Origin: Chitinophaga sp. HK235 | GTDB taxonomy: Bacteria; Bacteroidota; Bacteroidia; Chitinophagales; Chitinophagaceae | Direction of reading: 5' to 3' | NCBI RefSeq assembly: GCF_018255755.1 | Contig: NZ_CP073766.1 | Span: 2,294,001-2,358,000, forward strand | Length of the DNA: 64,000 nucleotides | Part shown: piece by piece, positions 58,771-64,000 of the stretch | Layout of the letters: each line of letters begins with the position of its first letter | Numbering within the stretch: the stretch's first letter is position 1 | Position numbers and translations under genes: made by a program | The notes under the pieces: model-generated | Database searches by the model: none | What the model saw: only the letters and a program-made list of their open reading frames with translations | What the model was told of the DNA's origin: nothing

Positions 58771-61284
58771 ATGAAGCAAAACTGGCTAAAAGCCATTCTT
58801 CCCCATCTGGCAGCAATTGGTATATTCATATTGCTGGCAACGGTTTACTGCTCTCCTGTATTGGAAGGCAAGATAGTAAACCAGAGCGACATGATGAACG
58901 TAAAAGGAATGGCCAAAGAGGCGAAGGACTATTATGAAGCAACCGGTGAAACTCCACTGTGGTCCAATAGCATGTTCTCCGGAATGCCTACCTATGTCGT
59001 GTACACTGGTCCCGGTAAAAACAAGCTGACCATTGTCAATCAACTGGTTACCCTCGGCCTGCCCGCCCCTATCAACATGCTGTTCCTCGCCATGATCTGC
59101 ATGTACCTGCTGGCATGCATACTGGATTTCAAATACTGGATAAGAGTCCTGGGCGCCATCGCTTTTGCTTTCTGCTCCTATAACCTGATCCTCATCGATG
59201 TAGGCCACGTCACCAAAATGTACGACATCGCCCTGATGCCCGCTGTACTGGCAGGTATTATCCTGACCTACCGCGGACGCCTCATCGGCGGCGCAGCTCT
59301 TACTGCACTGGCTACCGGTTTGCTGATCTACAACAACCACCTGCAGATGATCTATTATACGCTTATCATGATCATCTGCCTGGTAATAGGCGCCTTCATT
59401 CACGCGCTGAAAAACCAGGAACTGCCGCAGTTCTTCAAAGCTTCCGTACTACTGGCTTTTGCCGGCGTGCTGGCTGCATTGCCCGCCATGGACAGCCTGC
59501 TCACCACCAAAGAATATGCAGATTATACCATGCGTGGCAGCAAATCCGAACTCACATTGGGTAAGGAAGATGCCAAAGAAAATAAATCCACCGGACTGGA
59601 TATAGACTACGCTTACGAATGGAGCTACGGTGTTCCGGAATCCTTTACTTTCATGATCCCTGGTTTTGTGGGTAACTCCTCCGGCCAGAAACTGGGCACG
59701 GGCTCCCATGTGTATGAACAGATGGTCAGCCTCGGTGCACCTGCTGCTCAGGTAGAACAGTATATGGAGCAGATGAAGTTCCCACTGTACTACGGCGCTC
59801 AGGAAAGAGGTACTTCCGGCCCTGTATATGTAGGCGCCATCATCTGTTTCCTCTTTATCCTCTCTCTGCTCGTTGTTAGCAATTGGCAGAAATGGTGGCT
59901 GCTGGCCGTTACCATTATCGGTTTCATCCTGGCATGGGGTAAGAATTTCGGATTTATCAACGATTTCCTGTTCTACCACCTGCCTTTATATAACAAGTTC
60001 AGAGCACCTTCACAGGCCCTGGTACTGCCATCCCTCACTTTTGTGATACTCGCCTGCTGGGCATTACAGGAAGTGGCCAATGGTAAACATACCAAAGAAG
60101 AATTGCTGAAAAAACTGAAACAAGCGACACTCATCTCCGGTGGTATCATCGTGGTGCTCGGCATTCTCGGCAGCATGTTCTGGAATTTCAGCAGCCATAG
60201 CGATGCTACCATGCTCAACTACTTCGGTCAGATGCTCGGTGGCGAAGCCAATGCCAAACTGATGATACGCGCACTGGAAAAAGACCGTAGCTCCCTGCTG
60301 CTGAAAGATAGTATCCGCTCCCTGGTGTTTATCGCCATCGCCGCCGGCGCTATCTGGGCTTATCTGAAAGGCAAACTGCAATGGCAACCGGCTGCTATCA
60401 TCATTGTAGCTGCCGTTACCATCGATCTGGTACAGGTAGACAGAAACTACCTCGGCAAAGACAGCTTCGTGGATGAATCTGTGCTGACATCACAGCTGTC
60501 ACCATCACAGGCTGATCTCCAGATCAAACAGGACCCTGATCCGTATTACCGCGTGTTCAACCTCACCACGTCTCCTTTTGATGATGCCATCCCCTCCTAC
60601 TTCCACAAAAACATCGGTGGCTACAGCCCCGCCAAACTGTGGATTTACCAGGACCTCATCACCCACCAGATCTCCAAAAACAACATGCATGTGCTCAACA
60701 TGCTCAATACCAAATACTTTATCGTACCTGATCAGAAAACCGGTCAACCGGTGGCACAACGCAACCCGGATGCCTACGGTAACGCATGGTTTGTAAAAGG
60801 TATTGTATGGGCTCCCGATGCCAACACAGAAATGAAAACGCTCGACTATCTCGACACCAAAGATTCTGCCGTGGTAGACAAACGTTTTGCAAAAGAACTG
60901 GGCAACGGTTACCAACCCATAACAGACAGCAGCGCCACCATCAAACTGACCAAATATGGCCTCAACAGCCTGGAATATGCCTCCAGCAACAGCCAGGAAG
61001 GTCTCGGTGTATTCTCTGAAATCTACTATCCCGCCGGCTGGAACGCTTATATTGATGGTAAAAAGACCGATATCGTAAGAGTAAACTATGCACTGCGCGG
61101 CCTGAAAATCCCCGCCGGACAGCATAAAATCGATCTGAAGTTTGAACCAACCACCTTCTTTACAGGCCAGAAGATATCTTCCATCTCTTCCACTGTATTG
61201 GTAATACTGGTGCTTGGAGCTTTCATCTTTGAAATCATCGCTGCAGGAAAAAAAGAAGAAAAACAGGAACCGGTTTCTAAATAA
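58771..61284 (+). CDS. YfhO family membrane protein (GT-C-like)
   Basis: 837 residues with about 12 membrane helices over residues 10-570 and one at the C-terminus (about 800-820), and a long extracytoplasmic region at 575-790. The start of the large loop after the first helix reads VYCSPVLEGKIVNQSDMMNVKGMAKEAKDYYEATGETPLWSNSMFSGMPTYV, the YfhO pattern with an acidic motif. In Gram-positive relatives YfhO glycosylates lipoteichoic acid; in Bacteroidota the acceptor is unknown, probably a surface glycan or protein. It lies next to the glycosyltransferase cassette, facing it. Confidence 0.85.
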   Translation: MKQNWLKAILPHLAAIGIFILLATVYCSPVLEGKIVNQSDMMNVKGMAKEAKDYYEATGETPLWSNSMFSGMPTYVVYTGPGKNKLTIVNQLVTLGLPAPINMLFLAMICMYLLACILDFKYWIRVLGAIAFAFCSYNLILIDVGHVTKMYDIALMPAVLAGIILTYRGRLIGGAALTALATGLLIYNNHLQMIYYTLIMIICLVIGAFIHALKNQELPQFFKASVLLAFAGVLAALPAMDSLLTTKEYADYTMRGSKSELTLGKEDAKENKSTGLDIDYAYEWSYGVPESFTFMIPGFVGNSSGQKLGTGSHVYEQMVSLGAPAAQVEQYMEQMKFPLYYGAQERGTSGPVYVGAIICFLFILSLLVVSNWQKWWLLAVTIIGFILAWGKNFGFINDFLFYHLPLYNKFRAPSQALVLPSLTFVILACWALQEVANGKHTKEELLKKLKQATLISGGIIVVLGILGSMFWNFSSHSDATMLNYFGQMLGGEANAKLMIRALEKDRSSLLLKDSIRSLVFIAIAAGAIWAYLKGKLQWQPAAIIIVAAVTIDLVQVDRNYLGKDSFVDESVLTSQLSPSQADLQIKQDPDPYYRVFNLTTSPFDDAIPSYFHKNIGGYSPAKLWIYQDLITHQISKNNMHVLNMLNTKYFIVPDQKTGQPVAQRNPDAYGNAWFVKGIVWAPDANTEMKTLDYLDTKDSAVVDKRFAKELGNGYQPITDSSATIKLTKYGLNSLEYASSNSQEGLGVFSEIYYPAGWNAYIDGKKTDIVRVNYALRGLKIPAGQHKIDLKFEPTTFFTGQKISSISSTVLVILVLGAFIFEIIAAGKKEEKQEPVSK

Positions 61285-61300
61285 CGGTACCGCATATACT

Positions 61301-61338
61301 AAAAAAGGCGCCATGATGTAGATCATGGCGCCTTTTTT
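61301..61338. terminator. Bidirectional terminator
   Basis: AAAAAAGGCGCCATGAT-GTAG-ATCATGGCGCCTTTTTT, 17-bp exact arms with U-runs on both strands, between the YfhO gene and the leftward GT2 gene. Confidence 0.9.
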
Positions 61339-61355
61339 TATGCAGATAAAAACAA

Positions 61356-62117
61356 TTAATATTTCTTGGAGAAGATATACCGCAGCCCAATAAACAGGTG
61401 GTGCGTGAAATTAGGGATATGTCCATAATAGCGGCTCAGGATCTTATATCGTTCCTTCCAGGCCAGCTGTTGCCGCTGTTTGGACGTCCCCCCTACTCTG
61501 AATCTGGACACCACCACATGGGTATTGCAGATATGATGCGAAGCCTTGAGTGTGCGGATCATCCAGTCGATATCTGCGCATACTTTATACTGCAGATCAT
61601 ACAACGGACTTAAGTGCCTGCGGATGATATATGCCTGATGAGATACTACCATGCCATGTTTCAGGCTTTTCCAGGTAAGCTGTGCAGGCACCTGATGCGG
61701 TGTTTGTTCAGACCGCAGTCCTAGTTCGACGCCTTTCTCATCGATAAACATCGCCTCTCCGTAATACACGTCGGCATCCGGACAGGTCTGCAGCATCCGT
61801 TCAATGACGGTATTATCTGCCAGGGTATCATCTGCATTCAGGAACAGCAGGTACTCGCCGGTGGCCAGCTGCATACCTTTGTTCATGGCATCATACAACC
61901 CATTGTCCTTTTCAGACACCACTTTCGCAATACGGGAACGGTAAGGCGCCACTACCTCCAGCGTATTATCTTTGGAGGCTCCGTCGATAATGATATATTC
62001 TATATGAGGATAGGTTTGCGCCAGCACACTCTGTATGGTGCTTTCAATAAACCTGGCGGCATTATAACAAACTGTTATAATAGTGACAACCGGTGGTGAT
62101 GAACGTTTATCCGTCAC
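61356..62117 (-). CDS. Glycosyltransferase family 2
   Basis: 253 residues. GT-A fold: VTIITVCYNAARFIESTIQSVLAQTYP (10-36), EYIIIDGASKDNTLEVV, SEKDNGLYDAMNKGMQLATGEYLLFLNADDTL (the NADD is the DxD-like metal site, about 115). Processive-enzyme motifs are absent, so it probably adds single sugars to a lipid-linked glycan. It lies last in the leftward sugar cassette, 11 nt after the aminotransferase stop. Confidence 0.93.
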   Translation of the reverse strand: MTDKRSSPPVVTIITVCYNAARFIESTIQSVLAQTYPHIEYIIIDGASKDNTLEVVAPYRSRIAKVVSEKDNGLYDAMNKGMQLATGEYLLFLNADDTLADNTVIERMLQTCPDADVYYGEAMFIDEKGVELGLRSEQTPHQVPAQLTWKSLKHGMVVSHQAYIIRRHLSPLYDLQYKVCADIDWMIRTLKASHHICNTHVVVSRFRVGGTSKQRQQLAWKERYKILSRYYGHIPNFTHHLFIGLRYIFSKKY

Positions 62118-62128
62118 AGTGATAGGCT

Positions 62129-63211
62129 TTAAAACTTGTTGATCACTTCCACCACCTTCTCAATGTCTGCTGTTGTATGGTAGTAAGAACAAGGAAGACT
62201 CAGGGTGGTCCGGTGTATTTCTTCTGAGATCGGGAAGGAACCTTCTATGATACCCTGCATCGCTTTCTGTTGATGAGGCGGCAGCGGGTAATGAATATCG
62301 GTTTTAACACCGTTGTCCAGCAGGAACTGCTTCAGTTCATCCCGGCGCTCGTGACGGATATTGTAGATATGGTATACATCAAAATAATCAGGGTGTACCA
62401 CCGGTTTGATGAAATCGTTTTTCAGTCCCTGATGATAAACCTCTGCCAGTTTCCTTTTATGTTCGGTGATTTCAGCCAGGTATTTAAATTTCACCAGCAG
62501 AAATGCAGCCTGTACTTCATCGAGGCGGGAGTTTACGCCTACCACTTCGTTGTAGTACTTTACATCAGAACCGTAGTTGCGTAAGCGACGCATAGCGGTA
62601 GCCAGCTGGTCGTCGTTACAGAGCACTGCGCCGGCATCGCCGAGTGCACCCAGGTTTTTGGTAGGATAAAAACTAAAGGCACCATATTCTCCGAAGGTAC
62701 CGGTCAGCTGCCCTTTAAAAGAGGCGGCATGTGACTGTGCACAGTCTTCTATCAATACCAGATTATGTTTTTCCTTGATGGCCATTATTTTGTCCATCTC
62801 GCAGCTTTTTCCGTACAGGTGTACCACCATAATGGCCCTGGTACGGGAAGTAATCGCTGCCGGAATTTTTTCCGGGTCAATATTGTAAGTATGAATATCG
62901 GGTTCTACCAGTACCGGTTTCAGCCCACACTGTGCGATAGACAGGATGGTGGCGATGTATGTATTGGAGGGTACGATCACTTCGTCGCCAGGCGCGAAGT
63001 CGAAGGCACGCAGACTCAGTGTCAGAGCGTCCAGGCCGTTGGCGAGCCCGAGGCAATGTTTCATGCCATGATACTGTGCATAGGCTGTTTCAAATTCCTT
63101 TACTTTGTTGCCCAGTATATACCAGCCGCTTTCCAGTGTTTCATTGAAAGCAACCCTGAATTCTTCAAAAAATGGCTTGTTGAGTAAGCCAAGGTTCTCA
63201 TATTCTATCAT
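62129..63211 (-). CDS. DegT/DnrJ/EryC1/StrS family sugar aminotransferase
   Basis: 360 residues from the ATG at 63211 (5 nt past the FdtA stop, with TGAGG upstream; ATGs at 63226 and 63256 would overlap it). PLP enzyme: LGLANGLDALTLSLRA (cofactor phosphate contacts), VVHLYGKSCEMDKI, LVLIEDCAQSHAASFKG (Asp binding the pyridine), SFYPTKNLGALGDAGAV with the Schiff-base Lys in TKNLG. It aminates a keto-sugar nucleotide. Next to an FdtA/QdtA-like isomerase it most likely makes dTDP-3-amino-3,6-dideoxyhexose. Confidence 0.92.
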   Translation of the reverse strand: MIEYENLGLLNKPFFEEFRVAFNETLESGWYILGNKVKEFETAYAQYHGMKHCLGLANGLDALTLSLRAFDFAPGDEVIVPSNTYIATILSIAQCGLKPVLVEPDIHTYNIDPEKIPAAITSRTRAIMVVHLYGKSCEMDKIMAIKEKHNLVLIEDCAQSHAASFKGQLTGTFGEYGAFSFYPTKNLGALGDAGAVLCNDDQLATAMRRLRNYGSDVKYYNEVVGVNSRLDEVQAAFLLVKFKYLAEITEHKRKLAEVYHQGLKNDFIKPVVHPDYFDVYHIYNIRHERRDELKQFLLDNGVKTDIHYPLPPHQQKAMQGIIEGSFPISEEIHRTTLSLPCSYYHTTADIEKVVEVINKF

Positions 63212-63215
63212 AGCC

Positions 63216-63587
63216 TCAGTTGTCATAAGGTTCGTAAATATAATCTGCCGCCTCAAATGGTGTGGAAGCCATTACCAGCAATACGGCGTCGGGAGTGAAA
63301 TGATGCATGGTATGCCAGTCTTCCGGCTCCAGGATCAGGCATTTGTTGGGATGGTCCATCACAAAATCGGTCTGTTCCCCTTTCCCATTATTGTTGGACA
63401 CAATACAGCTTCCATGCACGCAGATAGCGGCCTGTATGGTTTTATGATGACGGTGTCCACCTCTCACGGAATCATCTACGCCATAGATATAAAAGATCCG
63501 TTTGATATCGAAAGGGATCTGTTTTTCTATGACGGTCAGGTTTCCCCTTTTATCACTGTGTGTTGTCAGGTTAATGATATGTGCCAT
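63216..63587 (-). CDS. FdtA/QdtA-like sugar 3,4-ketoisomerase (WxcM-like cupin)
   Basis: 123 residues, one cupin domain: LTTHSDKRGNLTVIE, RIFYIYGVDDSVRGGHRHHKTIQAAICVHGSCIV (RGGHxH catalytic and fold motif, about 42-48), then CLILEPEDWHTMHHFTPDAVLLVMAS. Relatives convert dTDP-6-deoxy-4-keto-glucose to the 3-keto isomer, the substrate of the adjacent aminotransferase. Whether it gives the galacto (FdtA) or gluco (QdtA) product cannot be told by eye. It follows the partial gene to the right by 9 nt. Confidence 0.9.
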   Translation of the reverse strand: MAHIINLTTHSDKRGNLTVIEKQIPFDIKRIFYIYGVDDSVRGGHRHHKTIQAAICVHGSCIVSNNNGKGEQTDFVMDHPNKCLILEPEDWHTMHHFTPDAVLLVMASTPFEAADYIYEPYDN

Positions 63588-63596
63588 GCTGTATGT

Positions 63597-64000
63597 TTAA
63601 ATCCCGGATTCCTTCAGGGGGTAAATATGATATACGTTTTTCAATTTGCGCAGGATGGTGACCAGTATAGCTTTCAGACCGGAAGGACGCGGACGGGCGC
63701 CATGCGGGTCAAAAGAAGGATCTACGGCCTGTATCTGCTGTCTGCTTTTTTCCAGTTCCTGAATATAAGGCTTATACAACAGTTCCTTTACGGCAGGTGT
63801 GATGGTACGTCTGCCCAGTTCTATAGTATTGTCTGTAAAGTACTTCAGGTAATGGAAGTGATAAAATATCGGATCAAACTCTTTACCAGTAGTAATTTCA
63901 CGGCAACGGAGCTTGTCATTCACTTTAAACACATCATATTGCTGGATGTTCCAGAGGGCGAGTCCACCGCCAAGATTTTGCATCACCCATACATTATTAA
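63597..64000 (-). CDS. Glycosyltransferase-like protein, C-terminal part (5' end outside window)
   Basis: The frame is open to the right edge; about 134 C-terminal residues are seen. VMQNLGGGLALWNIQQYDVF and DPIFYHFHYLKYFTDNTIELGRRT resemble the C-terminal block of sugar transferases of the type ...GYNVAYWNLHER...FYHFSG, common in Bacteroidota polysaccharide loci. The catalytic part is not in the window. Together with the next genes it forms a leftward polysaccharide cassette. Confidence 0.55.
   Translation of the reverse strand, partial: NNVWVMQNLGGGLALWNIQQYDVFKVNDKLRCREITTGKEFDPIFYHFHYLKYFTDNTIELGRRTITPAVKELLYKPYIQELEKSRQQIQAVDPSFDPHGARPRPSGLKAILVTILRKLKNVYHIYPLKESGI

Overview
The window looks like chromosomal DNA from a Bacteroidota bacterium, most likely Chitinophagaceae and close to Chitinophaga. 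Evidence: SusC/SusD and STN-type TonB receptors, a FecR anti-sigma factor with DUF4974, DUF4249, DUF2723/GT117 and YfhO proteins, lipoprotein signals of the SCKK type, and many promoters of the Bacteroidota form TTG-N19-21-TAnnTTTG (clearest in front of the three tRNA genes). Shine-Dalgarno sequences are mostly absent. Genus assignment is inference.

Layout. 1-1.1 kb: the 3' end of an S1/P1 nuclease gene and an internally deleted TonB receptor. 1.2-6.5 kb: an outer-membrane uptake/signalling operon read leftward (ECF sigma, FecR, STN-TonB receptor, DUF4249 lipoprotein). 6.6-6.8 kb: a 56-codon gene for a lanthipeptide-like precursor, with its own promoter and terminator and no modification enzymes nearby. 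6.9-10.2 kb: an AT-rich McrBC type IV restriction system. 10.3-13.2 kb: a stranded signal peptide, a fibre-like secreted protein and an S41 peptidase. 13.5-20.5 kb: a four-gene operon (haem-containing DUF1549/DUF1553 protein, Tat-exported DUF1501 protein, NHL propeller, and a membrane cytochrome/LRR/hexosaminidase-C/discoidin-like fusion); this is the least understood intact system here. 20.5-22.3 kb: an intact IS1182-type element with 10-bp direct repeats.

22.3-42.2 kb is a patchwork: proline dehydrogenase, NAD-epimerase, an AraC gene cut off by an AT-rich M20 peptidase segment, an MDR oxidoreductase/HxlR pair, a SusCD pair, SDR/AraC genes and a free-standing Lnt-like amidase. Between them lie gene relics (aldehyde dehydrogenase, RHS protein, tyrosine recombinase, a membrane-protein fragment) and tRNA 3'-end-like scars. 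Two identical tRNA-Lys genes 1.67 kb apart flank a stand-alone N-terminal domain of an RluA-type pseudouridine synthase. The region looks like a repeatedly used, decayed integration hotspot.

42.4-64 kb is mostly household DNA: SDR, SAM hydrolase plus monooxygenase, GT117 membrane protein, TIM-barrel epimerase, VWA-AAA pair, Tat-exported Gfo/Idh/MocA oxidoreductase, GNAT, tRNA-Cys, uridine phosphorylase, dapF-corA-nudix, queuosine precursor transporter, YfhO protein, and a leftward polysaccharide cassette (glycosyltransferase, FdtA-like ketoisomerase, aminotransferase, GT2) running off the right edge. Convergent genes are separated by strong hairpins, including an exact 56-bp palindrome and members of a small dispersed palindrome family.
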